DNA of 64,000 nt, from the NCBI RefSeq assembly GCF_028453695.1, contig NC_135775.1, positions 19,874,545 to 19,938,544 on the forward strand, read 5' to 3'. Positions 48,837 to 62,829 of this stretch are shown here, piece after piece. The notes under the pieces were generated by a model. It did not search any database. It was given only the letters and a program-made list of their open reading frames with translations, and had not been told where the DNA came from. Both the position numbers and the translations under genes were made by a program. The DNA is from Augochlora pura. Taxonomy: Eukaryota > Arthropoda > Insecta > Hymenoptera > Halictidae. Position 1 is the first letter of the stretch, and each line of letters begins with the position of its first letter.

Positions 48837-51657
48837 TTGCAGTTCTGCTTTTCCACACCTAGGAATTCCTAACTTCCTGATTCTTTGCGTTCTACAGCTG
48901 ACAACTTTTTGTCCCTGAGCATTTCTCGACTGTTGATTTATTCGATTTCCAGTTCGCTATCGATCTCGTGCATTCGAAGAATGTCGTTCTTTTATGCTCT
49001 TAAGTATCATGCATTTTATCATAGCTCGCACATTTCTTTAACCTTTGGACAGAACATTAGAATTTTTTAATTATTCGACATACTTTGTAGGTGTGTTATC
49101 ATTGCATAATCTTTATCATTTTTTAACCATTGGATACATTTTATAAGTTTTTAATTATTGCAAAAGTTCCATCATTTTTTACTGATTAGACACATTTTGT
49201 AATTTTATCATAACACAAGTTTTATAATTTTTTAACGGTTCGACAGATTCTGTCATTTTTTAATCTTTAAACAGATTCTTTAATCTTTTAATCGTTGAAT
49301 AAATTCTGTAATCTTTTAATTATTGTAATGGTTCTATAATTTTGCAATTATTGTAAAGATTTGATAATTTTGTAATTATTGTACAGGTTCTATAATTTTG
49401 TATTTATTTTAAAGGTTCTACAGATTTTTAATTACAGTAAAGGTTCAATAATAATTTAATTATAAAGATTCTCTAATTTTCTATCATTAGTCAAGCTCCG
49501 CTGTATTTTAACATTGGACAAATTCTCCAATTTTTAATCATTAACGAGATTCCATATTTCCGAGTTGCTCGCGAAAATGAATTTTTACATGAAAAAACGC
49601 GATACTGATCGCAACGTTGGTACAGCAACGTAATTAACCGTCTCGCTTTTACGATTTCCAATTTGCATTATGATTTTGGGTAACGAAGCTTCGGTAATTC
49701 CGCGGCACTCCACCTCATGAGAAAATAGCTAACCGCGCCGGCTAGAGTATCGGCTCGTAAACATACCGCGCCGTGTATTAATGGTTCATTTAACGCTATA
49801 TAGAGCGTCCTGATCCCTAATAATAACGTATCGCATAAAAAGAACGCTTCCTGAGTTGCGCAACACACGACCGGTCCACTGGGCGACTGACGTAACGGAG
49901 TTAATTGACGAATGCAAAAAACTGCATTTATTTCGTGAAATCGACGGCTCATTTAATACTAATGAAAGACAACGATTTCCTCTCGAGTTACAAAATCCTG
50001 AACTCCTAATTACATTCAGCGCGCACTGTAAAAATAATTGCTGATAACCGAAATCACGAGCATCTCGTAACTTCTTCGAAAATCATCCTAATTGGAGCAA
50101 CATGATTCTCTGTTAACGATCCGTTGAAAAAACCAATTCCATGTTAATTAAAAGCTCGCCTTTAAGGTAAAATTATTCATAACAGGAAAACACGAATTTC
50201 AATGCGACAAAGCAAGTCATTTGTTAGATCGTGTTTACCATTACTCAACGTCTTCACCAAAAAAAGGATCTTTAATAAGAGAAGGTAATTGGCAACTGTC
50301 TGCTTGATACGCTGTTATAGGAACGCTATAGTGGTCCAAAATGTGAAAGCTGCGCTAAAAATATCGATCGTACTGTTAGTGTTAGCCGTGTCTTCGCAAT
50401 TCGTAGCTCGAAGGTAATTAGCTAAGTGCAGCGGCATAAAATTCCATTCGCCGCTCGGTATATAGAAATATTAACGCTTTATCCGCGGATCTAGCATCCA
50501 TCAAAATTCCATTCGCTGAAAGCAATTCATCCAATGAAATCGGAACAGGAAAGTCAAGATTTATCGCGGCAATTGCTTTTCTAACCACTCGTAACTTCGA
50601 GATTTTCGCAACCTATTTTCACCCAATGTATCACGGCTAAATCTGATCGAGGAACGACGTTAACACGTGTCACAATTAATTTCCAATAAAGAACGTGGGT
50701 CGTTTGCACAAATTTATTAGGGGAGAAGCAAATTATGCACGAGATAGAATTTGTAGAAGATAGAGTGCCGTGGAGAAATCTTTTCTGTTCACTGTATTTA
50801 ATGGTTAAATAATTAGAAAATTTCTAAGGGTATACTAAGGAATTAATAAGGGTAATTTTTCACGTGGTCTTGATACAATATTAAAATCTTGAATTAAATA
50901 ATAATAAATTCTGCAAAATGGCTGGTCTATTCAAAAAGTATAACTACTGCATGCTATATATTTCTTTGCACAATTTTATATATTGTAAGAATTTGTTCAT
51001 TTATTAATTTTAGAAAATACTACCAGCATCGAAAACCATGTTTCATCAAGAAATCAATCAACGCTATTTGTAATAAAAATCACTAAAAGCTGCATGATAA
51101 AAAATTTATTTTACAATACTAAAAATCCTGTTTTAACACACTGCAGACAATTTTTTGGTTCTGAATCATTCAGTCATCCTTTAAAAATGCCTAAACATAA
51201 CCTATCTCAGATGTACCCTCTGAAGTAACATAAAAATGACTAAAGTAATTCTTCTAAAAATAGAAATGAAATTAGAATTTCATTTAAGGTACCAGATGTC
51301 TACCTGCTGATACCTGTAAAAACAGACTGCAGGCGAACGAGACCTGCCCCGAAAATTCGGGCAAGGAAGGGCTGGCTCTGAGTCATCAGGACCGGGAAGG
51401 ACACCGGGCAGAGAATTTAGGCCAGGCGTCGTGTGTCAGAAGGAGATAACGATCGTTGCCAGAGCTATTAGCAATTCAAACGGCTTCCGGCCTCCATGCC
51501 GGGGCACCGCGTACAGGAGAAAGACGAAGGTGTTGCCTCCGGTAAACACGAGTTGCTTGAACTCGGAATCGCTCGAAAGAAGCCTAAGTAGCCGCGCGCC
51601 TGAACGCCGCGCTGCGTGGCTTCTCGGCTCCTTCGTCCAAGGGAATATCCGAGAGGC
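48837..51657. other. Myo15: Giant intron: AT-rich array and GC-richer block
   Basis: 49090-49520 is a degenerate repeat described separately. 49.55-50.7 kb is of more balanced composition, and 51.3-51.85 kb is GC-rich. No exon is recognised. Confidence 0.5.
49090..49520. repeat. About 30-33-bp degenerate T-rich tandem repeat
   Basis: Many imperfect copies of a unit like ggttctataattttgtaatt followed by attgtaaa. It degrades toward both ends. Confidence 0.7.
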
Positions 51658-51703
51658 CTCTGCCTCTGCCTCTGCCTTTGCCTGCCTGCCTGCCTGCCAC
51701 GCA
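51658..51703. repeat. (CCTCTG)n / (CCTG)n microsatellite
   Basis: Three to four cctctg units followed by four to five gcct units. Confidence 0.85.
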
Positions 51704-52039
51704 TGCAACCGTGTGCATCCGATCCGTAAACACGAAAAAACGGAAATTAGATTTCCATGCTATGTCCGCGGAAGTTTCCTGGCCGCCTTCCTTCCGGGCA
51801 ATTTCAACTTGTTCCGATGTCTTTCACTTTTATCCTTGCCGATTGTACGCTGACGTATTAGTAATTGCATTTTTTTTATTATTTTGTTGCTTATTATTAC
51901 TTCTTCTTCGATTACTTCTGCTTCTATTTCTTCTTATGTTTCTTCTTGTTATTTTATTTTTTTTATTTGTGAGTGTAAGCTTTTCTATTTTTTTTATCTT
52001 GGATGGAAATTCTTTTATTTACTTTGAATCTAGATAGAA

Positions 52040-52385
52040 ATTTTTGTCTTTATTTTTCGATAAAAATTCCTTCATTCTCTTTATTTCTAAATACAAATTT
52101 TGTTCTTTATTTCTGAATGAAGGCTGTTATTTTCTTTATTTCTCAATAAAAATTCCTTTAGTCTCTTTACTTCTAAATATAAACCCTTTTCTTTATTCCT
52201 GCATGAAAATTATTATTTTCTTTATTTCTCAATAAAAATTCCTCTATTCTCTTTAATTCTATATAGAAATTCTTTTCTCTATTCCTGAATGAAGATTGTT
52301 ATCTTTCTTATTTCTCGATACAAATTCTTTTCTCTATTTCTAAATAAAAATTCTTTTATTTTCTATATTTCCGAATACAACGATT
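52040..52385. repeat. About 86-bp T-rich tandem repeat
   Basis: tctcaataaaaattcct recurs at 52141 and 52227 (86 bases apart), with related degraded copies before and after. Subunits of about 30 bases (ttctttatttct) suggest a higher-order repeat. Confidence 0.7.
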
Positions 52386-53487
52386 CAATGTATCATATTC
52401 GATGAATACAAAGTCTGAAAACCAAAGGCGCAGCAATCGTTCACCGCACACCAATCATCGCGAAGGCGACAGCACGGCACCGTGTTAACAACGTAAACAT
52501 TGCTTCTTGTAAATGGAAAATACCGTGGTTAAATAATGCCACACAACTGGGTAACACGCCGTGGCACGTAACCTTTCGTCGTGGACGTAATAGTTTGTTG
52601 CGTAATCGTAGTCCAAAGTCAAATAGTTGCATTCGACCACGGTCTCCCGAACGAAACACACATTCACGTGCACGAACGAGCGTGTGCAAGTAATAATGCA
52701 GTCGACGGACGCGTTCGTGCAACAAACAAGAAAGAGAGACGAAACTTTCTTCCTGATGGGGACGCAACCGGTTCGATCGCGCCTTTCCTCGTCGGGTAAT
52801 TATACCGGCGCGCGGTGCGACAGACGATTTTTTACGGAGAGGAGAAACCCGCGGTGAGATCGGAGTTTTCCCGATGCACCGATGCACCTGTACACAACCA
52901 GAAATGTTTACGAACGCAGGGGGGGAATCGAGCGGGGGCCCGCGCGCGCTGAGACCCGCGAAAGAGAAGACACCGCGCGAATCGACGTTTCTCTCCCCCG
53001 TCGCCGGCTGGAATTCCTTTTTCCTTTGTCTCTACGGTCGTAATGGAATGCAAAGATGCGACCGGTATATAATACTGCCGCGAATTGCATCGTAAATCGC
53101 GGAACGGTATTCGGAATCGTAAACGATGCTCTATTCAACGGCGGGGGAACCCTCGCCTGGCTCGCTGTTTGCGGCTAAACACGCGCTTTCGGATCTTTGC
53201 TGCGTTCGCATCCGTGCTTCCTCTGATTCACTTCTGCCGTGGAAGTGCTTCATTTACATCGTTTACTTTGCGAAATTGTTTTATTGAGAACTCGGTTTAA
53301 ATGCTGACGAAAGAGTGTGAAAGAGCGTTTAGGGTGCTTGTTGTTCGAGATGTGAGATTTTGGTGACTGAATAAAATTAAGATAGTGAAGAAGATAGCTG
53401 AAGAATGGATTAGAAGTATTGATTTGTTGTTGCGACTTATATGTATGATGATATATTATATGTATGTGTATATCGATATTTATTTTC
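52386..53487. other. Myo15: Giant intron: GC-rich island
   Basis: GC- and CpG-rich from 52.43 to 53.28 kb, with short overlapping frames on both strands and no recognisable protein. A candidate regulatory island, by inference. Confidence 0.45.
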
Positions 53488-53722
53488 ATATTTCTATTTC
53501 AAATATTAATATTCTAAATATTTTTATTTAAATACTAATATCCTAAATATTTCTATTTTAAATACTAATATTCTAAATATTTCTGTTTCAACTACTAATA
53601 TCCTGAATATTTCTATTTCAACTACTGATATCCTGAATATTTCAATTTTAAATACTAATGTCCTAAATATTCCTATCTTAAATACTAATATTCTAAATAT
53701 ATTCCCATTTTAAATATTTATG
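53488..53722. repeat. 30-bp minisatellite
   Basis: About eight imperfect copies of a 30-base unit containing taatattctaaatatttcta followed by ttttaaatac. Confidence 0.85.
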
Positions 53723-56700
53723 TTTTAAGTATTCAATTAATAAAAGTAAAATCTGCACACTTATATATCACAAATAAAGTGTACACTTTATTCCTGCCAC
53801 CTTTATCTAATGATCAAAAATGAAATATGAAACAAGAATAATGAAATATCTTCTTTTCTCACAGCAACGTACTCTTTGTATTCATATTTCTCGATAAAAT
53901 TCAAGCGAAGATCCTTTAGAAATTCGTACGAATGTAAAATGGAATATAAAACAGGAATAACGAAACGAGAATGGTAATTTTTCTATAAAACCCAAGTCGA
54001 CACACATCGAGAATTTCTAAGACTTGAAATTAAGAAATAATTAAATATTTCATACAGTACTCCTAAATATGCTACAGCCTGGCTCGAATAAATGTTACGA
54101 AGGAGTACGCACTCGCATCCCGTTAATTACCAGAAAATCATCATCAACGATTGCCACGGTGATAATCGCGAACAACGCAAGCGGTTAATGCCCGGCTTCG
54201 GACGATCGGCTGTGATTTTTCGTCGGCGTCGAATAAACGAACCGATGATTTATTACGGAAGAATAGCGAGCGGCGGTAGGTTACGCGGTTTCGTTCGTAC
54301 ATCGCATCCAGGTGAGCGTCTAATTCAGTGATTTATGAACGGAGGCTGCATCCGATTTAATTGGTCAGAGGGTACCGGCCGGCGGATCGATTCGGCATCC
54401 ATTACGCGCGACATCATTTTTTTCCGGCCCCGGAGAGAATTGATTGCAGCCGGTGGATGGATACGTCCGTGATAAATTACGAAATCGGTGGCGATGTTAA
54501 ACAGGTGCTCGGTGAAAACGCCGGCGAGACATCGTGTTCGAATTATTCGCGTCGGGAAGTTGGCCGGAAACTTTCTTTCGGTGATGAATGGCGCCCGGCG
54601 GATTAAGAATTTGCAATTCAGAGACGGAGATTCGCGTTTAACGCTCGTCCATTAAGCAAGATTTATTCCCAGCTATCCGGGAAAAGGATGTCCGAGATGA
54701 CGGGATCCAACCGCGCGTTCGTTTTCCCGCGGATATTTCGGAAAAACGCGAATGAGACGTCCAGGAAGAGAGCGGCGCCTGCCTCATGGAAATTAATGGG
54801 TACAAGAAAATTGATTAAATTCGCGATTTTCCCACTGGTTGCCGTGTGAAACGAGAATGGTAGCGTAATTGACTATTATTATGCCGGAGATCCGCGGGAT
54901 TTGCATCCAGAGGCATCACTCGAAACCTTCGAAGACGCCGACTTCTTCCGGTCGGGCTCGCCATTGTGCGGCGACGTCAAGCTCCGTGTGCACGGTGTCG
55001 TCACTTCGCTCGTGACAAAAGAGGCGAACAACAATTTGTTACCGGTTTTGCACCTTTCGAATGCCGTTTACCCTAACCGACAGCCCTGTCTGGTTAGAAA
55101 ACGCATACGTTCCGCTGCGGTTCCCCGCTTTTTTTTTTGCTATAGGATCGCGGTCTCCGTTAACCGAACACTGATTCCGGAATAATACCGGATGTCACGA
55201 ATGGAAAGCGAAAACTGCGAACTGTTGCTCGTCGAATACGGCTGGCGTGTTTAAAATATCCATAGTGATCTGAGAATCGTCGAACAGGAATGAAAATATG
55301 TTTCGAACTATAATCAGGTGTAAAAATTAATTATTTTCCGGTTAGAACCAATATGACGTAAACGGTGAATTGTTATTAAATATTTTCAGTCACTACTAAG
55401 AAATGATAAATATTCGAATGAGTATTAAAGAAGCCTTCAAACAATGAATAATACAAATAAAACGTTCGACTAAATATAGATAATTATCTTCGATATATTT
55501 GCAATAATTCAAGTAATGGACTAGTCAGAAAATGGCGACGAAAAAGTCACCAAACGAAAACATGTGACACCAATGCTTGTCACGGCTGATCAGAAACGGA
55601 ACCAGAGCTGTGACATTGCTCGTCAGCTAAAATCGTTTTATAGAAGAAGTTGGAGGAACCGCAAGGCGATCGGCGAGCGCCAATTAGCGACGATCGGTGG
55701 TTGGAAATCCTAGCGGCACGGCGCAACGTAACGAGGCAACCTCGGGCAACGCCTAGTGTAAATTGCGTTTCCAGTGAGTGGTCATATATGCTGGCCAATG
55801 CCTCCTTCTTCCTCTTTTTCTTCATACCCGTGGCAGCAGCGTATCGGCGACCTATCATCAGCGTTAGACAGTTTTCGATCGGGCCCGATAAAGAATGCCC
55901 CTCCAGATAAACTTTATCGGCGGCATCCTAAATGCTGGCCCGTGGCAACGTTCAGAAGGTAATCGTGACTTCTTAATTCCACCCGATATCTGGTAAACTT
56001 CCTCTCCAACTAGACGTCTCAATTATATCGCGCAATTAAACCAACCGTAAATACCGGTGCGCTCGACCTGGCCTCTGCAACGCATTATTCTCTTTTTAGC
56101 TATTTTTGCGCGGCACGATCAGATTAGAGATTGTTCTGTTTATTTGGGAGCTTAGAGCGTAACTTGTTATATTTGCTTCTTTCTATGGAGACGGTTGTTA
56201 ATACGTTAAGGACCGAAAATTGATCGAAGGAATTACCGCAAAATCGAAGTAAATTTGTTAGCAAAATGGAAGCTAAGACGATGAAATTTCTTGTGGTGGA
56301 TTTAAATATATTCTAACAAAAATAAACTTTAAAATTAGTTAGAAATTAAAGTCAACTTTTACGCTTATTTCTTACGTTTAATTCGAATAGTAGGAATAAA
56401 TACTAAAAATATAGGAAGATACTATAAAGAATGCATTATATTCTATCATCTTTGTCCTTATTCGAATAAAATTTTATTCAGAGAATAATTAGATAAATTA
56501 TTAGTCCATAGAATATTCGACGTGAAATTTTGTTCGCGTCAATTTTTACTTAAATCAATGTTTTATTCGATTTAGAATTTTTACTTAAATCAATGTTTTA
56601 TTCGATCTGGAATTTTTACTTAAATCAATGCTTAATTCGATTGAATATTTATGCGACAGAGTCGAATACAATTTTATTCGTCAGTGTATATCTTTTATCT

Positions 56701-59700
56701 CTCATCCGAACAAAATTTTACTCAGCTTTGGTCGAAATGAACCCTTCGTGAAATCGTGTTTACGGCTTTCTCGAACTGGCTCACGGAATTTCGCTGAAAT
56801 CGAAAGTCTCTATTTTTAGAGATGCGTATCGCGTGGAAGCGACGACTCTCGCGTTTTGTTTCCTCTCGGTTTGTGGGAGCTTTCCTACGCCATTGATCGC
56901 AAGGAGTAAAATGATCGGGGTCCGATCGATTGACCGATCCCATTGCTCCCCTGTGCGAAGCATGGACTGTCGCACGAATATCGCGGCATCCGTGAAGATT
57001 CAATGTCGACGGAATTCTTTTCGGATCGGCGGAGACTGCGACGCGGAATCGGATTTCTGCGAACGTCGAAAATACACGCCCAATAGGAATGTTGACGAGT
57101 CGAAATATTTTTCATGAAATTGGAATTTATTTATTGATTTTAGGGATATAGATGAGATTTAATTTTATCTGGTCAAATATTCCTAATTATATTTTGCATT
57201 TGAGATGAAGGAATGATAGAGAATTCATGCTAGTAGATCGTGTATTAAATATTGAATATGAGTATTACTCCATATTATATAATAAAAATATTATAGAAAT
57301 TACAAAAACTGTCTGAATAAGTTATATAAGACAGACATAGAATAAGAATGTATTTTTTCTTTTAATAGTGTTCATAAAATGAAAGTAATGTAAGAATTTC
57401 CTTTAATTTTTCTGATATATTTACGACTCTGGTATATTTAGACATTTTTCCAATAAATGTCTCAAATCTGCAGTCTATATAAAATCTATAACTCTCCTAT
57501 GAATTAAAAATTCGTCCATATTCCATTTGAAATATTATACAATTTTTTAATTCTAAACAAACGTGACTTAAACTAATATAATTTCAAACACGATACTCTG
57601 AACAAGCTATAATTAATCAGATTAAAATGTAAAACGAAAAGTATTCACCCCAGCAATTATAAAACGAGTAAATGAATAATTTCCACCGCCCCAATAATTC
57701 TACATTCTTCAACAAATTATACAACTGTCGAGGCAGTAAAACAGCGAGCTAAAATTGGAGAACCACGACCGAAGAGAAATATGGGAACAATAATAATAAT
57801 AATGTCTCGCGCGGACAAATAAAGCGAGCAACAGCGGCGCAAGGTAACAGTAGATAATTACGTTCTATCTCGGGTATAAATTACGAGAGGTCGCCCATTA
57901 GTCCGGATAAAGCGCCTATTTGGTAACGATTAGAGACAGAGAGCTGATTCCAGGCGGTCTATCATCCGCGATCGGGGGAGGGGGGGCTTACATATTTGCC
58001 CAGCGAGGAATGGATCGGGGTCGGAGGCAATTTCGAAATAACGGTGTAGCGAGCCTTGAAAACGCGGCACATCATCCGTTCGTCGATAAATCCTCGAGCT
58101 GCTTTTCTGATAATTAATCAGGATTCCATTCACGCCGCGGCTGACAACGTTACAAGCTATTGTTGCGTACAGTTCCGCCCGACCATTCCCGTCGCTTCTT
58201 TATCGCGCGAGACGTTCCACGACGCTGTCGATAGTTTCTCGTTTTTAGAACGGCGCAGGATGTTTCGGAATCTCGAATGTTTAATCTCGAATGTTTACTC
58301 TCGAGTGTTGTGTTAACGGTGAAGCCGGTGTCTCGCGTGTCAATTTGACGGATTGCGAAGCCATCGATGGATCAATCAAATCATGAGCGACGGAGACGCG
58401 AATTCTTCCTCATTTGCATGCCTATCGATTCGAATGTGGAACAAATAGATTTCTATTCCCCAGATTCGTAATCTCAATAATGGAAAAATATGACGCAGAA
58501 TGTAATACTATGCTTCTACGTTTCCGTTCTAGATCAATTCAATCTGTTCTAGATAAATTATATTAACGTGTTCCTAAGCGGCGAACGCGTAAGTGAATAG
58601 TTTATTGTTTGTAATTATTATTTATAATTAATAAATTAGATTGTTATATCGTACGGGTGAGTCAAAGGTATCGCGAAGAATTTATACTACTATTAACCTA
58701 ATTAAACACAGGTAATTACAAGCTTCGAATTGGGTCGCGAAATCCAGGGCACGCGTCAATATTCACACTCCAGTTATTACCAATTTATGGAACTGCATAT
58801 TCTCTAAATCTGTATCATTACCCCGACATTTTTACACAACTAATCTGCGGCGCGCCCCGGCATTTTTCCACCGCGAAATCTTAATCGACGAAAATACCAT
58901 GCTCCGTCTCGAATAAAACATCCGCTTTCCAAACACTGCGCGCGTCGAAGGTTTTATCGGCGCGGTGCCAATAAGAGCAGTGGACACCGGGGCGATCGTC
59001 GCTTCCATCAGTTCTGAAAGCAGCGCAAAACCGGGAGCGTTTCTCGCGACGCCACCGGCTTCGAGAAGAGTGACAAGAAAACGAGGAAATGGAAAACCTC
59101 CGCGAGCTTCCTGCTCCATTCGAAAACGATTCATCAAAGTCTGCCTCGTCGGGGCGGACTATTTATTTTGCCCCAGTCGCGCCGACTGGAGTCGATTAAA
59201 CGCCCTCGTATTAGCATAAATTATCTCTCGTCCGTAATCGCATCTTGTATACCTTGTTGCAACGATTATCCCCGGTATCAACAGGAAAGCTCATCGTAGA
59301 AGCGAGATCGTAGATGGTGTTTTTGCAGCGCAGAAAATGAATACGCGGAGAGCCCGGCATCGCCGCTACTTTCTATAAATGCCATCTCTAATGATTTGTG
59401 CTGTTTGTATGTTATTAAGAGCGCTAATGAGAGTTCCTGCGGTTTATTGATATACTTATCCCGTATCTCGATTCTCAAATTTTGTAATTGATTTAATAAT
59501 AGGCGTGGTCGTTTCTTTTCTCGCGATTCAGGATGTGAGAATAAGATGATTCATTTTCTCTTCCTTTTCCGGTTGGTTGTAACCTCGTTCGGCGATATCT
59601 TGCAATGTACTATGCTGATTTAGTAATTATCGAGTAAAATGTTTAGCAAAACAGAAACTGAAAAAAGAAAATTTAAGTGAAATATTGATTACGTGAATTG

Positions 59701-60075
59701 CGAATATTTACTTCGATTTAAATTTTTAGTGACGGTATTATAAAACCCTCCTGTCTTTTTAGTTTGTTATTTCAACTAGTCTTGTATTAAATAAATGAAG
59801 TAGAAATAGAACGAAGTTTTATTTTTCAATTTGTGGAGTTTGAAGCTGAAACTTCGCGATTTCTCGAAACTTTCGGAACACGAAATTCTCAAATCTTGAC
59901 ACACTTTTTTAGAAAATCAAATTATTCATCGAATATAATTAAATGAAAATTAAATGTTGAATTTTAATTTTCTATCGATACAAACGACAGCAATCGATTG
60001 GTGAAATCACTGATTAAAATGTGTGTCAAGTCTAAACATATATTCAATTGCATTGCTACTAATTAAATCAAAATA
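53723..60075. other. Myo15: Giant intron: several GC islands
   Basis: Islands at 54.05-55.2, 55.55-56.1, 56.75-57.1, 57.8-58.35 and 58.7-59.2 kb within AT-rich DNA, plus the 35-bp repeat at 56.54 kb. No exon, RNA gene or SH3-like coding segment was recognised. Confidence 0.5.
56541..56645. repeat. 35-bp tandem repeat, three copies
   Basis: Copies begin at 56541, 56576 and 56611 with aatttttacttaaatcaatg and continue ttttattcgattt. Confidence 0.9.
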
Positions 60076-60155
60076 TTAGGTAGGAAACTATGAAATGGGC
60101 GCCGCAGTTGAGCAAAGGCTACTCAAAAACGCCCGTTTCATAGTTTCCAACCTAA
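60076..60155. mobile_element. Mariner-like 80-bp hairpin MITE
   Basis: Inverted ends of 26 bases (ttaggtaggaaactatgaaa... and, from the right, ttaggttggaaactatgaaa...) match at all but two positions and are flanked by TA on both sides (60074-60075, 60156-60157). TA duplication and ends starting TTAGGTTGG are typical of mariner elements. An inner ttgag/ctcaa pairing lengthens the hairpin. There is no transposase between the ends. The size and fold would also suit a small-RNA precursor. Confidence 0.65.
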
Positions 60156-62829
60156 TAAATTCATATTGTCATAATATCCTCGCAGGTTGTTTCACAAAAA
60201 TTCGAGTTTCAAAGTTTCTAGTTTCCAATCTATAAAATAAATGCATGAAATGCTCAGCTTAATTTCGAGCAAATAGTCTAACGTCTAGATGAGTTAATAA
60301 TGCGTTAAATGATCGAGTCAGGTAAAAGTGTGCTCCGGAACTTGTCAAGTGTGAGATACCGCGTCAGGACCATGGATAAGCGTTCTAACGGAGCCACCGG
60401 CGTTTAACCAGCTCGAGGTCACGTTTCGGTTTTTCTGGTCGGCCGGGCGACACGCGTAGACACCTCCCTCGGGACGTCGTTACCCGGGTTCGTCCTTTCT
60501 CGAGGAAATCGTGGGCTTGCTTTCCGCTACCCACGCATTATCGCGGTGGAATGCGTTGTCCGACGGACGCGCGCGCCTCGACAGCCTCGATCGGCGCGGA
60601 CCCTTCGAGAGAGCTCTCCCCCCTCTCTCCCTCCCTCTCTCTCTCTCACCTCCCGGTTATCCTTCTTCGGGGGGCTTATTACAGCCGCGTACCGATTTCC
60701 ACACGTGCGATCGCGTTACTTCACCCAGCTGCGATTAATTGCGCAAGATCTAACGCAGCTGCCGACCTTCGGCGATCCTGCGCCGAGATCGCCGTGCCGG
60801 GATGGCAGCGCGAGACAACCAGTTTCCTCGCGAGAAATTGAAACGGCCCTCCGCGATAGCACGGGCGACGTTCCTCCATTTGCTTCTGATGGGATAATCG
60901 ACCTCTGATTACTGCTTCGGCCGAGAGCCGACTTTTAACATTCCTCTTTCACCAGCTTTCGCTCCCGGCGGAATTTTCGTTTCTTCGGCACGGATTCTTT
61001 TTCTGCGCGTTTATCGCCATTTTGTCGCGACGCGGGGACCGAGCAGTATTATATAAAAAACGAGCCACTGAGATGTTCGAAACACGTATTTTTTATATTT
61101 TTGTTGTAGTTTTGAATCAGACAATTTTAGAGACATTTTTTAATTTCTTTGTTATCCTTTCGTTAGACTATTTGCTTCAATTGTAAGTTATTTAGTTTTT
61201 TAAAAAGGTGTACGAAAACATTTTTTACGCACTGTATATTCTTTTCATTTCTGGTTAAAAATTGTATAGTATCGACAGATTTAACATTTTTAATATAATC
61301 TTTCTTTTGTATTTCGGTAGAATCAAAGACACTAAGTAACGTCAAGTGCGGAGAATGGGCAAAAGTATCCTTTTAATCTCCAACAAATCTACACGGGACA
61401 ACATATTAAATGTGTTCATTTTATCTATACTTGAACATCAGATAATTTTCTTTTCTATTTTACAAGTGAAAGACTTTCAAGTAAAACACATACATCAATA
61501 AAAATTGATATTACATCCTCTACAATAAATATCGAGTAATTTAGACAATATCGATGTTCCGAACGCATCGTAAAAATAATATTTTCTTACAAGAAAATGT
61601 TTCATGTTCGACTAGATATTAATGCCAACAACACGATAATTATGAAAATTATGTATCATTAATTCAGAAAAAGTCTGCGAATTCACGACGACAATTTCAG
61701 ACAGAATTGCTTAGCATTTCAACCAACTGTTGAAAGCCTAACCCAGCAAATATGATTGATTTGAATTAAGGTGTAGCAAGGCTACTGTACCAGTCTAACG
61801 TGTACTAAAACAACTATACTTAATGACACGTGATATCCCGCGCGTCATGTAAGTTCTAATACCCGTTCGAACATCGGTTAAAGCGCAATTATTGTACACT
61901 GTTTGCCATCGCAGTGCACCGCGAGCGCAAACTTAGCGGCGGCTGTTATTAAATTAACCGCACTCTATGCCCGTTCCGAATCGCATAATTCGACGTGGGT
62001 ACCGGTTGTTGCAAGAGCGACCGATCGACATTAAAGGAAACATCGTCGAAGAAAAGCGACAGGCGCGAGCCGGTATAATGCACGGGGCTCACCGCAAAAA
62101 TTCGAGACATCCTCCGGACTTCTTGCGCGTTTTTTGCCGCGCGCGTCCCATTTTCCGGTGAAAAGTATCGTAACCCTGATACATCTTGATCGAACGAAAA
62201 AGTGCGAGGAAGCGGATTCTCCAGTCCCGGAATAACCGCGATCTACCGTCCGGATCGATCCGTCTCAATCTAGTTAATTATCAAAGTGCTAATTTGATTA
62301 CTTCACTGCTACGCCGCGGCGGCATTTGAAAGTTTAATTCGACGTATCTTGTACTTCTTTCGTCGAGTGCTACGAACATTGTAACCTCTGATTATCAACG
62401 CGAACAAGCTTTACAATTTCGACGAAAGGTTTCTCAAAGAAACTGCAATTATTAAATCTGCAATTATTAAAGAATCCACAGGAAATTAAAGTCCAACGCG
62501 TCGAACACAGAAATTTCATTCAGAGTCATCGTGCTTTCGTTAATTAAACTGAAACCACGCAGTTGTAATTTATCCTAACATAAAAATTGATTTTTAAAAA
62601 CAAGTTCTCCATTTATTAGTAGACTGCAGATGTTATGCATTCATGGCACGAACGTGAAATTTAACGATTTAAATGATTTAAAAAGGGAAGAAATTTTTGT
62701 TCGATCCGCGTTTGTTACAGCTAATGACCATGATTATTACATTGCATAAAGATCCGCAGTCGACTAATTAGATGCAGCACAAATCTGAACTGTTCCGTAA
62801 AAAGCAAACGGTAAACACTTGTTACTCAC
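60156..62829. other. Myo15: Giant intron, 5' part on the minus strand
   Basis: A GC-rich island at 60.3-61.05 kb contains the CT tract, and another lies at 61.9-62.3 kb. The rest is AT-rich. No exon is seen. The donor of the intron is at 62829-62828. Confidence 0.5.
60614..60652. promoter_or_regulatory. CT/GA-rich tract in a GC island (possible GAGA-factor site)
   Basis: A tract dominated by ctctctc and ccctccct (GAGAG on the minus strand) within a CpG-rich island. Insect GAGA factor binds GAGAG repeats at promoters and Polycomb response elements. Function here is inference. Confidence 0.3.

Noticed and set aside
51431..51853. Plus frame of 140 codons
   Set aside because: Part of it translates a CCTCTG/CCTG microsatellite (SASASAFACLPACHAC), and the rest has no coding signature.
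58832..59137. Minus frame with a superficially protein-like stretch (LLSELMEATIAPVSTALIG)
   Set aside because: No splice sites of matching phase for the myosin, no SH3-like pattern, and the plus strand is open too. Treated as noncoding GC-rich DNA.
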